Translations under genes and position numbers: made by a program | Shown here: one piece after another, positions 11,878-22,250 of the stretch | Numbering within the stretch: the first letter of the stretch is position 1 | How the letters are laid out: every line of letters begins with the position of its first letter | DNA from: Simmondsia chinensis | Taxonomy: Eukaryota; Streptophyta; Magnoliopsida; Caryophyllales; Simmondsiaceae | Direction of reading: 5' to 3' | NCBI GenBank assembly: GCA_018398585.1 | Contig: JAGTTD010000012.1 | Span: forward strand, 22,639,036-22,703,035 | DNA length: 64,000 nt | The notes under the pieces: generated by a model | Seen by the model: the letters and a program-made list of their open reading frames with translations, nothing else | Database searches by the model: none | What the model was told of the DNA's origin: nothing

Positions 11878-12117
11878 TAAATTGAATCTAAACTCATTAG
11901 ATCAATTTTATCTGATTTCGTAAAAAATAATTGAATCTAATCTCATTAGATCAACTTTATCCCATTTTATTAAAAATTTGAATCTAATCTCATTAGATCA
12001 ATTTTGTCCAATTTCATAAAAATTAATTGAATCTAATCTCATTAGATCAATTTTATCCTATTTAATAAAAATTAATTGAATCTAACCTCATTAGATCAAT
12101 TTTATTCGATTTGGTAA
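11878..12117. repeat. Leader repeat array 2: five units of about 50 bp
   Basis: Five imperfect tandem units each contain GAATCTAATCTCATTAGATC, followed by an AATTTTATCC-type stretch and an A-rich spacer. Each unit folds on itself around a CTC loop. Confidence 0.8.
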
Positions 12118-12179
12118 ATCATGACTGAGAACGTACAATTTCATTATACGAACAACATAATTACAAATTTATAGGTCGT

Positions 12180-12425
12180 TCCGAATTAACGATTAATTCG
12201 TTAACGATTTAAACAATTTAAATCGTCACTATAAACAACCTAGTTAACTATTAAATCTTTTAACCGATTTAAACAATTTAAATCGATACTTTAAATAACC
12301 TAGTTAACTATTAACACCTTTAATTCATCAACGATTTAAACAATTTAAATCATTACTTTATACAATCCGATTAACAATTAATTCATTAACGATTTAAACA
12401 ATTTAAATCGTTACTTTTAATAATC
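12180..12425. repeat. Leader repeat array 3: four units of about 60 bp
   Basis: Four units are built on CGATTTAAACAATTTAAATC, a hairpin with a 9-bp stem (CGATTTAAA / TTTAAATCG) and a 3-base loop, separated by AACCTAGTTAACTATTAA-like spacers. The array directly adjoins array 2 and lies close to the primer-binding site. Confidence 0.8.
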
Positions 12426-12497
12426 TTTCCTTCTTAAAAAAAAATATTTTGATTTTATTATACCTAGTCATGTATATTATGAATGTTATCTGAGGCT

Positions 12498-12510
12498 GGC
12501 TCAAATACCA
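12498..12510 (-). other. Primer-binding site of the 8.7 kb copia element
   Basis: The minus strand reads TGGTATTTGAGCC, a slightly decayed match to TGGTATCAGAGCC for initiator tRNA-Met. It lies two bases from the end of the 12513-14732 LTR. Confidence 0.75.
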
Positions 12511-12512
12511 AT

Positions 12513-14732
12513 TATTGGGAAAAACATAAATTTTTGTTGGAAAAATAAACCCTTATACCGACTATTGGTTTTACAGTTCTCAACTATGGTTACAACAATA
12601 GACACCTATTAGAGCACTTAGAGTAGGAAACTCTTCTCTCAACCTAAGCCCCAGGTTGGAAAGTCACGCTTCGCGACACCTCACGTGCGAGAGCTCCCGG
12701 GAATAGATTTATCTCTATAAACCTTTTGCCCTAATACCGGTTGTTGGGACGAACTTAAGAAATTCTCCCTACTTTTTTAAAGTTTATGTAGCAGAAGGGG
12801 TTTAGAATTCATAATTCTAAACCTGGTTTGATTTAAAATTTCTAATTTTAAATTTACATATTTAAATTCATAATTTAAATCTACAAATCTAAATTCTTAA
12901 TTTAGATCTACAGACATTTTACTCTAATACATTCATAATAATATATAAACTTAAACAGGCATAATAATAAATACTGCAAATAAATAGAAAAACGAAAACT
13001 AAAAGAAGAGGGAAGGAAAACGTACCCGGTATTGCTCCAATAAAAGAATACCAGAAAGAAATAACAATCTTAAAAAGAATACCAAAATCAAGACCCCGCG
13101 ATCTTCTAATCAATGACCTCGAGTTGCCCGGAGGGTGGGCTCCGAAAAATATTAAATTAGGAGAGAAAAAATTTTAACGGAAAATTTTCTCTCCAATTAG
13201 GTTTCTGAAACAATTTCAGAAACCCTAAAAATATAAATTTTAGTTGAATGCCAAAAACCTCTAAATAAGCACCCCCTATTTATAGTAGTTTACTGGAGTG
13301 AGAAAACCCGAATTTTTTGATGTGGGATTGCCCAGTTTGAAACAAAACCCGTCATATCATTAAAAAAGGCAACTAAAACGTGCGTTTCATCACCCAGCTC
13401 ACGCATGCTCTAGCTTGTCACTGCGTGCCATGTGTCGCGCGATGATTCGTCCGCACCCAAAGGTCCGGATTCATGCCTTGGGCAGCCTCAGCGCATGACA
13501 CGTGTCGCGTGCTGATTGGCTGCTACTTTTATACCCGGATCACAATCCTATGCGATTTTTCGCTTTTTTTTTTCTTTTGTTTTTTTTCCCACATATAAAA
13601 ATTCATCTTATGAATTTTAATTTTAAAAAATTATTTTATTTATAATTTGTAAATTTTATTCATCTCATGAATAATATTTGGCAAAATTAATTTACCCATA
13701 TCATAGATAAATAATTCATCTCATGAATTCTTTAATATTTTTTTGATGGCAATAAATACAAAGGCTTGCGCAGGGACCTTGGGGACAATTTAATCTAGCT
13801 CTAAATGGGTTAAATTAATCATCTTATGAAATAATTTAATTACCATTTAATGAGACTTAATTCCACTAAATAAATTTCGCTGGACTCCAAACTTAAATTA
13901 TTTATTTGATATCTCCCCAACAGACTGTATTCATGACAACAACCCCTCCACTAGATGTCCATGACAAAGGATAAATATAACCACTACCATCGTCCTTCTC
14001 ATAGCTTCTCCATTAGTTTTCGACTCGCCCTTCACTGAATAATTCACTTATACTTGAACATATTCATAGTATAAACTTGGAATACTTTGGCCGAAGTTTC
14101 CGAAGTATTCAAATATTTGCAAATGAACTAAGGGGACATATGTATCTTATAAGAGACTGTAGATTCCCTATTGAATACCTGATCCTTGTCACACTTCATG
14201 CTGCTACCCAGTGTACGTGGGATTTCAGTCATTCGTTTAGACCTTTCTTATAGTACACCAAAGTAACTAATGCTCCGTGCACAAGTTCATGAATCACTCA
14301 TCTTCGATAGTAGTCTAGAAATAAGTAATCCGCATGGTCCAACTCAGTGTGTCAATCTTATTAAACACACTAACCTGACACTTTTGGATTTCCATCCACA
14401 TGACCAAGATAAGTTATCTAAAGTGTCACGTTACAGTTTTAACAAACAAGTGGTCCAAACTTGTCTTCGACTTCAAGTCTTTCAAACAATAATCCATATC
14501 ATTTTTTCAAGTCTATCTGTAGCTTAGTCTCATAAACCACTTAAAACGAACATGTAAATTGTAGTCTGAAGACTACACCAATCTCATGGATGTTTCCAAA
14601 AAGAAAATCACATGCAGTATAAATGCTCGTTTACACAAATTTAACTAAAAAACGACTGGGTCTTCAATCTTATTTATTAATTAAAATAATATATCAAAAA
14701 TTAATCTGGATTTCAGGACACTGTTCCTAACA
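12513..14732 (-). repeat. 5' LTR of the 8.7 kb copia element
   Basis: It is homologous to 6052-8333. The left terminal dinucleotide has decayed from TG to TA; the right end is an intact CCTAACA. The TATA box in element sense is near 13267-13284. Differences from the partner LTR include several small indels, so the insertion is not recent. Confidence 0.85.
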
Positions 14733-16250
14733 AATATGACATTATCACGACACTTAACAAGGTACTTGTCGCTTATTCAAACTTCGTGAAGGATAGATTC
14801 TACAAAGAAGGAGTGGATTCTGTGCGAGTGAATATGATAGGACACCTTGAAGCTGATAAGGATGGCGCTCAATTAGGTGATGCCTCAATCTACATCTCTA
14901 GAGTGCCATCATTGAGGTAGACACTGACGAAGCACATATTAAATATCCGGGCTCAAGCATATGGATTTTATGGGAACCTCAATGAGAGAGAAGGAAGTTA
15001 GGAGCAAAAATAGAAGGGTTCCAAATGGAAGGAACCACACATCTTCATCTAAAAGTTGAGCAAGCGGTGTCCTCGGCAATGACAAAGCAAATATCCTTGC
15101 AGGCTGAGGAAGAGCTTTGGGTTAAACAGCCAAATTTCTATGAGTACAGCTATGAAGTCCAAACTATTTACGAGAAACAAAACACTTATCTAACTTTAGA
15201 ACAACACTACCCAAAATGGAAGATCTAAGAGTCTATATCAAGTATCCTTTGATTAGGGTCAACCTCTAGAGCAAAGAAGAACTAGAGCCAACTTATGTGA
15301 GAGAAATTCTCTCAGATGAGGAGAAGAACTCTTAAGTTGAGTTGTTACTAGAGTTTAAATATTGCTTGCATGTGAACATTATGAAATGTCAGGATTGGAG
15401 AAAAGGCTAGTCAAGCATAAGCTCCCAATTAAGGCTAGAGTTAAGCTTGTCAATCAGGTGTAAATGTGGATGTCACAAGAAGTTATTGATAAAGCCAAGG
15501 AGGAAACCAAGTCCTAACTTTTTAGGTGATCATGAAAATCAACTCAAATGTGTATAGCCTTTAGCTACTGATAACTTGCGTACATCCAATGTCTTCAAAG
15601 TCAAGCAACTCATTCCATATTTCAATTAGGACATGGAGAAAGTGGAAGACACAAATTTGAGAGTGAATTCTTACCCGACCCAGGTCATGATGACGCAAGA
15701 TCAGATAGGCTTAGCCAAGGAGGCTTGAGGATGGCTTACTCGTCGATTGGGTGAATACCATTAAGTAACCAAGTGAGTAAGGTAATTGGGCAAGTAATGG
15801 ATATAATTTAGTAAGATGTAGCATGGAAGTTCAAATGTCGCTTTTTGGAGATGATTGTATCTAGGAAGGAGGAATTAAAGCTCAATCAGGATTCTTGCGC
15901 GACTCACTCGAATTTTACATATTGCTTTCTAAAAAGAGAAATGATGTCCCAGTAGAACTCTTTTGTGTAATTTTTTTCATTTTTAAAGTTTTAACTAGAT
16001 TATATCCATTATTTAATTTTAAGCAGGATTATTGCGGAATTTTTTAGCATTTCCCTTTTGAATTGAAATTGAAATTTGTTATTTCCTTGAGTGCTTTTGT
16101 TATAGAAGTGGATGGCGAAATTAGATTGAGTTTTCCTTTAATTGTTTATTGTTTTAGAAATTGGAGTGAAAAAAGACTCCAAGAACCTATTTTCAACCCC
16201 CAATTGATAAAAAGGTCCCTAATATTTTTATTACCCGTAAATAAATAATC
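14733..16250 (+). pseudogene. Ty3/gypsy pol remnant (segment B, copy 1, second part)
   Basis: The match to 25616-26874 and on to 32124-32310 resumes exactly after the target duplication. At about 15400-15510 translation gives VKHKLPIKARVKLVNQ followed by a KAKEET stretch, the conserved entry to gypsy reverse transcriptase. At 15590-15690 it gives TSNVFKVKQLIPYF followed by DTNLRVNSYPTQ, typical of the C-terminal part of gypsy integrase. The RT core, RNase H and integrase core between them are missing, so the element had already lost most of pol before it was duplicated. The upstream part (14740-15230) has long but broken frames shared with 25572-25874, whose protein I do not recognise. Confidence 0.65.
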
Positions 16251-16254
16251 TAGA

Positions 16255-16369
16255 CTATGCCGTATTTATATGCATAAGAGGCATCACCATCACTTTTGGT
16301 CCACCCAAGAAGTCTCATCAAATCGAGATTTTAAAATAATTAAATGTACACAATCTCACATGTTAATAT
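16255..16369. other. CML downstream flank (segment C, copy 1)
   Basis: The sequence from TTTATATGCATAAGAGGC onward, including GGTCCACCCA, matches the region 33015-33100 that lies 3' of the intact CML gene. In this copy the match is cut at 16369 by a solo LTR and resumes after 20069. Confidence 0.7.
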
Positions 16370-16474
16370 TGTTAGAGCTGGTGTCCTAGGAAATCCAATT
16401 TAAGTAAATATTTTGTTAGTGAATAAAAGATGTTTATTATCGTATATTTATGCACGAGTCTTTGTGCATGTGAT

Positions 16475-16710
16475 ACCTAAGAGGGTACCAACACGCAAGC
16501 ACCGTATCCCATTATAACTCCGAAGTTAAGCATGCTTGGGCGTTAGTAGTACCCAGATAGGTGACCTCCTAGGAAGTCCTCATGTTGCACCCCTCAGGTT
16601 GGAGGTTCTCGGAGACAGCCTTTCTTTAAGGTAGTACCCTGAAGGGGGAAGGCTGCTTACATCCACCCTGCTTAAGCGAGAGCCCCTGGGGAACTTGAAT
16701 GTTGCTTTTA
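16475..16710 (+). mobile_element. 5S rRNA-headed SINE-like retroposon
   Basis: About 236 bp are inserted in the solo LTR, flanked by TGCATGTGAT (16465-16474) and TGCATGTAAT (16711-16720), a 10-bp target duplication with one change. From about 16487 to 16594 it follows plant 5S rRNA closely. That stretch includes the internal Pol III promoter: an A-box/IE region with GTTAAGCATGCTTGGGC and a C-box region with GGTGACCTCCTAGGAAG. The 5' ten or so bases of 5S are not conserved. The rest, 16595-16705, is the reverse complement of the core found at 43811-43930, which resembles the conserved core of plant Au-type SINEs (GTACGCAGCCTT and GAGGCTGTTTCC) read backwards. The end is a short T run. I infer a Pol III-transcribed retroposon with a 5S-derived head. 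Confidence 0.75.
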
Positions 16711-17806
16711 TGCATGTAATGTTGTTTTATTTTAGAGCACATGCCATGAGATGGAAGAAGTCCTTAAAAGATGGTTGGAAAATCTATTTTTAATGAATAA
16801 TGAGATTAAACCATAGATGGACAAAATAATAGATAAAAATATTATTTAATAATCATTACTTAGTCTTTGATGAGTTTGGGCTACTTGTCTGCTAACACTA
16901 TAACATGACATTTAGATTACTTGTCTTGGTTATGTAAAAAGTGATCCAGAATGTTATGTTGGTGTATTACAATGAGATTGTTACATTGAACTGGACCACA
17001 TGATTTGCTCATTTGTGTACTACTATCAGAAGTGGGCGACTAATATATTTTGTTTATACAATAACTCTTAATCCGAGCAATAGTCAAAACTCATGCATGT
17101 AATGGTAATTGCTTTGGTGCGCTAAAAGGATGAGGTTATTATGTCCTACAAGGATCTTGCTTTCGTTGGGCAATTGCATGAAGTGTGGTTGGAAAGGATG
17201 TTTGACTAGGAATCTACCATGTAAAATGTTCCCTTAGTTGATTCGCAAATATTCTAATTGATTCTAGAGACTTTGGCCAAAGTGATCCTTATGTTGGATA
17301 TTTAGAATTAATTCAATTTCCGTATAAATGAATTATTCAAGAAGAGCGAGTTGGGAACTAAAAAGGAAAAGTGAGAAAGAATGACAATAATAGTTTCAGT
17401 TTTTTTTTTTTTTTTTTTTCCTCATGGACATTTATTAAAGGGGTCAATTATGAGTAAACTATTACAGAAAAATTTACCGAGTAAATATATTTATTTCTAG
17501 AGTGTAGCAAAAATTATTTAGTGGAATTAAGTTTTAATAATGGTAATTAATTATTATCATGAGATGACAATCAGATTTGACCCCTTTAAAGCTAGGAATA
17601 AATTACCCCTGAGGTCCCAGTGCAAGCCTCTAAATTATGCACCTAAAGAAATCAAGAGAATTTATGAGATAAATTATTTTATTCAAGAGTTGAATAAAAT
17701 TATTTTTTATTAAACTCAAAAATTCATGGGATGAATTTTTACAAGAAAAAAAATGTAGAATCGCAAAACAAAACTTGCAGACCAATCAGCGCGGGACACT
17801 TGTCGC

Positions 17807-19456
17807 TAGAGATGGCAATGGGTTGGGTTTGGATTGGGTTTCTCTTCATCCAAATCCAACCTAAAATAAATAAAAAAATAAAACAATCCCACCTAAATCC
17901 AAAAAAAAAAACCTCTTTATTCCATAAAAATTTCATTCAAATCCAAATACATAGGGTGGAATGGATATCCAATCCAAATCCATCACCATTTAAATTGTAG
18001 AATAAATTAAAAATATTACAATCTAATATTAAAATATTAACAATAATAATGTAATAATAATACCTCAAAAGCTAATATTTGGACAAATCACTATATCTTT
18101 TTCCCTTTTTGCATTTAGACTCCGTTTGTTTATGGAGAAAACCACATTCTGGGAAGTGGTTTTCTTCTTTTCCATTGTTTGGCGTGTCTTTTGCTTATGT
18201 TTTTCCTTAAATGAGGGAAGATTACTTCCCTTTTAAAACGGGGGAAGTCGTGATTCTAAATGGCCCAAAAACCTTTGCTGTAATCATCATGCAAATCTAG
18301 GACTGTAGACATTTAACGTCACAACATTGGACAAGAATTAGACCGAATAATTAAAAGCAATTTGAATGTTACTTTGTTCCCCCAAATCGGACCAAACTAT
18401 TAGTCAGGCTATTGTTCTCTTGTTTTATTTCCTCAAAGTCATGGAAGTTTCAACAGAACAATTTTAATCAAATTTGCTCTAATATTTTAGCATTTATTAT
18501 ATGGGTAATATGATATTTCAGTAATATACAATGATTTTAAATGAAAACGACAATCTATATGTATTCTCTATCATAATTCAATAATTTTTTTGTCCGAAAA
18601 TGCTAACACGACACTTTTTTTTTATAATATATAACTAATTTTTGTTAGAATGTGGACAACCTTTTGATAATATATCATAGTTTATACCACATCGAATTTT
18701 GGAGGAAATTAGCTGAATTTTAATAGAAATTCACCAGATTTTAACACAGTATATATACAAGCAATAAAATTTCTTATTTCGAGGCACCTCATTGTACATA
18801 TTAAAATAGCAATGTATTTAGATGATAAATGCCCAAATTTTAAAATACCTAAGAAATAGTTTTCCTAATTTATACAGCTTTGATATTTTTTTTTTTGTTA
18901 TTTCACATATGTTGTATTGTTATTTATGTTGTCCTATTTAAAATGATGAGAATTAAGTTTTCCTTTGAAACAAACAACGAAAACCTCCACTCGGAATTTA
19001 TATTTCCTTGGAAAACCTTTACTGAAGAAAAATCAATTCCTAGATTCTACTTTTCCGTCAAAACAAACGGAGCCTTAATATGCATAAATATAATATTAGA
19101 CAATCATTCAAATACCTCTTAACAAGTAATCTTTATACATAATTTTATAAATTTGGTTCTAAAGAAAATATTATAGTGCTAAAACAAACTCAAAATGTTG
19201 GCACAATAAAAAGAATGTTGGAATATGGTTTGACATGTTAAAGACTTAATTTTTGCTACATTAAACATAATTTTGGATCAAATTTGGGTCGTGTATGCGT
19301 TGGGTTTTATGTCATTCAAATCCGACTCGACCCAAAATCCATTTATCAATATCCAAATCTAAATCCATTTAAAATCCATTTTTTGCACCTAAATCCGTTA
19401 CAAATGGATCGGGTTAGATGGATATTCAATGGATTCGGGTGTAATTGCCATCCTTA
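17807..19456. mobile_element. Non-autonomous hAT element with nested MITE
   Basis: Terminal inverted repeats TAGAGATGGCAAT and, at the right end reversed, TAAGGATGGCAAT bound the insertion. It is flanked by 8-mers CTTGTCGC (17799-17806) and TTTGTCGC (19457-19464), the 8-bp target duplication expected of hAT elements, with one change. Subterminal regions are rich in GGGTTTGGAT-like motifs and their complements, as in many plant hAT elements. There is no transposase frame, so mobility depended on a relative. Removing the element restores the LTR sequence. Confidence 0.8.
18118..19074. mobile_element. Tourist/PIF-Harbinger-like MITE nested in the hAT element
   Basis: Terminal inverted repeats GACTCCGTTTGTTT and, reversed, GGCTCCGTTTGTTT are flanked by TTA on both sides (18115-18117 and 19075-19077). 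TTA is the usual 3-bp target of PIF/Harbinger elements. At 957 bp it is long for a MITE and contains no coding frame. The superfamily call rests only on TIR and target-site length. Confidence 0.65.
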
Positions 19457-20181
19457 TTTGTCGCGCTCTGACTGCCGAAAGAGGTGTAGCAGGTGCCATG
19501 TGGCACCCTGTAGCTAAAATTAAAAGGGAAGCCTAGTATTTTGTGTTTTTGGTAATTATTTTGGGTGTTTTATCCTAACTAAAATACTATTTTACATTTT
19601 ATTTTATATTTCAAATTGAATTAGTTAAGTTATTAGACTTTTATAAATAGGGGTGCCTAACTTATTCGGATTTAATTCAATTTGCCTAGTTTTTTCTCAA
19701 TTAATTAGAGAATTAAAAAGGAGAAAACCTTTCACCTAATTAATTCTTAAAAATGTTTTAAGAATTGCTTGATTTCATGACGCCCACTCGTTCGGTGCTA
19801 AAAGAGGAATTACAGATGAGATTTTGGAGGTATTGTTGGAGCATCTTTACACTTGCATTGTACAACAAGCTATAAAATTTCTTGGCTTATACTTTTAAAT
19901 TTAATTGTTTTTTATGGATATGTCATCTATGCTATGCATTATTATGTCTAATTAGAGTTAAAAACTTGTATGCATTTAAAATTGAGAATTTTAAATTAGG
20001 ATTTCACTGCGCTAGATACAATCGTTGTATGTAATTTTAATTTACTAAATTAAAATTTCCCACGCAACAGATATATATTCTTCTTTTTTCCCAGACCTGA
20101 ACAATAGGGAGGGATAAAATTAAAATCCCAGTAACAAAAATGCACACTACATTCACAGAACAAAAAAGTCTTGCTAGTTAC

Positions 20182-20575
20182 CTAGCCCAAAGCAGCAAAG
20201 CCACCGGCCTTCATGATCGACTTAAAATACTTAAAACTAACCATATCATCACCATCCACATCCGCCTTCATGATCATCACCTTACAATCCTCCACACTGC
20301 ACCCTTGGCAAGACCAAGGGTGGTGAGCACTGCCCTCAGCTCCTACACTATGACAAAGTCGTCTTCATTCTTGTCAAGCAATTGAATGCCTCTCATGTCC
20401 TCATCCTCATTGGCATCTTCGTCCCTCTTGTTCATTACCAAGTAGCAAAGGGACTCAAACTTGGATGCGGCAATGCTCCCGTCACCATCCATGTCGATCC
20501 TCTTGATCATACCCGCCAGATTGGGGCTGGAGATTAAGATTCCCATGAGATCCTCCTTGATGTTTCACTTTTCCC
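20182..20575 (-). pseudogene. 5'-truncated calmodulin-like pseudogene
   Basis: Read leftwards this aligns with the intact CML gene at 33296-33760, from about codon 23 to the stop. The stop codon complement at 20182-20184 and the last residues correspond exactly. The copy lacks the promoter, the start codon and the first EF-hand. An 18-base deletion follows the codons matching SIPAP. The second loop is kept except for E to K at its last position. The third loop is damaged (DKNEDDFVIV) and is followed at once by a premature stop. The remaining sequence to the fourth EF-hand can be traced but contains frameshifts. Its right edge, at about 20575, joins directly to gypsy segment A', and this junction is the breakpoint of the tandem duplication. 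Confidence 0.9.
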
Positions 20576-21928
20576 GCTTGAATGAAGAGAGCCTGAAGAA
20601 GAAAAGTATTTATGGGACCTATGTCTATGGGGACATAAAATAGGAGGAAACATCTCACTAGATGCAGTTGACTATGCCCGCTCTCCCCCCGCGCCCCACC
20701 CCCACCAAAAAAAGTTTGTAAGCGTGTAGTGAAAAATGATATAAAATCGAGCAGGTTCAATTAGACTCAGGAGTTATGTAGATATTTATTTGTCATGTCT
20801 CTAGCACGCATGATATTTTTACTAGATTGAGGCAAATAATAAATTAAAGTTGAAGTGTAAACATAAGATGCCCCACCCAAAAAAAACTTAAGGAGAAATT
20901 TTATTACAAATGGCATATGACTTGTTTACTCATTCAATAAAGAATTGCAAAATTCTAAGAAATTAGTTCAACATGTTGTCGAAGCTAGGGATTTAATCAT
21001 GCCCGAGGGAGACCAAATGGGTGTAGACAAAGCCTGTTTCCCAAGTTTGATATGAATCAAGGTAATAAAAGCATTTGTTCCAAACCCATGCTTTGAAATG
21101 AACCAATAAGGAGCTTTATTGCAAGATATAGTATCCAGCTCGCTTACATATGAAAGTAGAGTACCACTCGTTTGATAGGCTAACTAAGATGATGATTTTG
21201 AGATTCTAATAAATCAATAAGGAGCTCGAGGATGAAATTCATAGGTGAAATATAAATGAGTTGCACCCTACAAGTAAGTGCTCAAATTTCAAGATCTTCA
21301 TGGTCAGAATAAAAGAAAGAGGACCATCTAGCTAACAAGTTCGAAGAAGCTAGCCATGGGCCTCCACCTTGAGGAAGACCGGTAGACCATTCAAGCTGGA
21401 AAAGAGAAGGGAACAATGAGGTTCTCCATGTCGGTCCAGCCACGAAGAAAAGAGTCCCCTATAACCTTAATAGTCTGGTAAAGTGATATGTCAAGATTTT
21501 CCTCAATATGTTCTCACCGAATTGAGATACCTCAAAATCATCCCTAAGAAAGTGTCATTCTCTGAAAGGATGAGGGATAATTTTGCTAAAAACCAAATTA
21601 ATCATGGGAATGGAACACCCTACGAGGAACCTATAATTTATTTTTCCATTAGGATTGAGGCTGACACATTGTAAAGTAAAAGGCTATGTGCCACAGATGG
21701 CAGGGCATTAGCGATCAAGATTCTACCTTTGTAATGTGCAGAGGAGAGACAAGACAGGCAGGACATGAGCAGGAATAAATAATATTGGAGTTGATAGGTA
21801 TAGGCCTAAGCTAATGAGGACTCGTAAAAGAAACTACTAAGAAGTAGGAGGACTTAAAAGAGCACCCAGCTTGATCAGGCACTAATGAGCAGTATCTGAG
21901 GTAAAGGTCACGCCGCGGCTGCCATCTC
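20576..21928 (+). pseudogene. Decayed Ty3/gypsy element, 5' part (duplicon copy 2, segment A')
   Basis: It aligns with 720-1945 from the GAGAGCCTGAAGAAGAAAAG stretch onward. Conserved islands include ACTCATTCAAT near 20930, GGTGTAGACAAA near 21019 and AATTGAGATACCTC near 21521. It contains a C-rich patch (20680-20710) absent from copy 1. About 440 bp corresponding to 1945-2385 of copy 1 are missing where the next gypsy element begins. No coding capacity remains. Confidence 0.6.
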
Positions 21929-21995
21929 TGGGCCACTCGTATTTACGCATCCTTTAATTGTTATTTTAATTATTTTGTACCTGATTAATTATAAG

Positions 21996-22250
21996 GGATT
22001 CCTTAAGGACCGTGGGAAGTTGGCTAGACCATTGACTAGTGTTCTATCTAAGGAAATATCAGTTGAGCTCGATGAGCCTTGGTTGGAAGCTGTTTATAAG
22101 CTTCGATCTACACTTTTTGCTGCTTCCATTAGGCATCCACCCGACTACTCTCGCCCCTCTGAAATCATGTGTGACACTACTGATTGTGCTGTAGATCTTG
22201 TTTTAGTTGAGCTCAGTGAAGTTGCTTCTTTGGTTGATGCCATTACTTGA
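21996..22250 (+). pseudogene. Gypsy RT/RNase H fragment
   Basis: Translation gives YKGFLKDRGKLARPLTSVLS, then LRSTLFAASIRHPPDYSRP, then EIMCDTTDCAVDLVL. These correspond to the end of gypsy reverse transcriptase (family pattern YRRFI, then ARPLT) and the start of RNase H (family pattern FEIMCDASDYAVG). The catalytic aspartate of RNase H in MCDTTD is present. The fragment ends at a stop codon at about 22250, and its left edge is LTR sequence. Confidence 0.85.

Larger units (their letters stand above)
6052..14732 (-). mobile_element. Full-length but decayed Ty1/copia element with AATAT target duplication
   Basis: An insertion of 8,681 bp is flanked by AATAT at 6047-6051 and at 14733-14737. Removing it restores a continuous match to the second duplicon (around 25615-25630). 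The LTRs are 6052-8333 and 12513-14732, about 2.2-2.3 kb each. The primer-binding site (complement at 12498-12510) and the polypurine tract (right of 8333) show that it reads leftwards. Gene order on the minus strand is zinc knuckle near 10500, protease near 10340, integrase 9617-9883, RT fragment 9106-9414 and RNase H-side fragment 8694-8903, which is the copia order. All frames are broken. The leader holds long arrays of hairpin repeats. The LTR and leader resemble those of the element at 43279-53200, so the two belong to one lineage. Confidence 0.9.
16370..20069 (+). mobile_element. Solo copia LTR enlarged by nested insertions
   Basis: The element starts at TGTTAGAGCTGG and ends at CGCAACA. 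Without its two inserts it is about 1.8 kb, equal to the 3' LTR at 51368-53200, with which it aligns end to end. No primer site, coding region or second LTR is present, so it is a solo LTR left by LTR-LTR recombination. Flanking 5-mers AATAT (16365-16369) and GATAT (20070-20074) are a target duplication with one change. A TATA box (TTATAAATAG) is at 19641-19650. The two inserts are a 5S-headed retroposon at 16475-16710 and a hAT element at 17807-19456. Confidence 0.85.

Noticed and set aside
11260..12425. CRISPR-like array
   Set aside because: Repeats are AT-rich, imperfect and tandem without unique spacers, and they lie in the leader of a copia element in plant DNA.
16484..16594. A functional 5S rRNA gene
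   Set aside because: The first ten or so bases are not 5S, several internal bases differ, the sequence continues into a SINE-like body, and it is bounded by a target duplication.
17731..18000. 89-codon frame on the plus strand
   Set aside because: It crosses from copia LTR into a hAT element across the target duplication, so it cannot be a gene.
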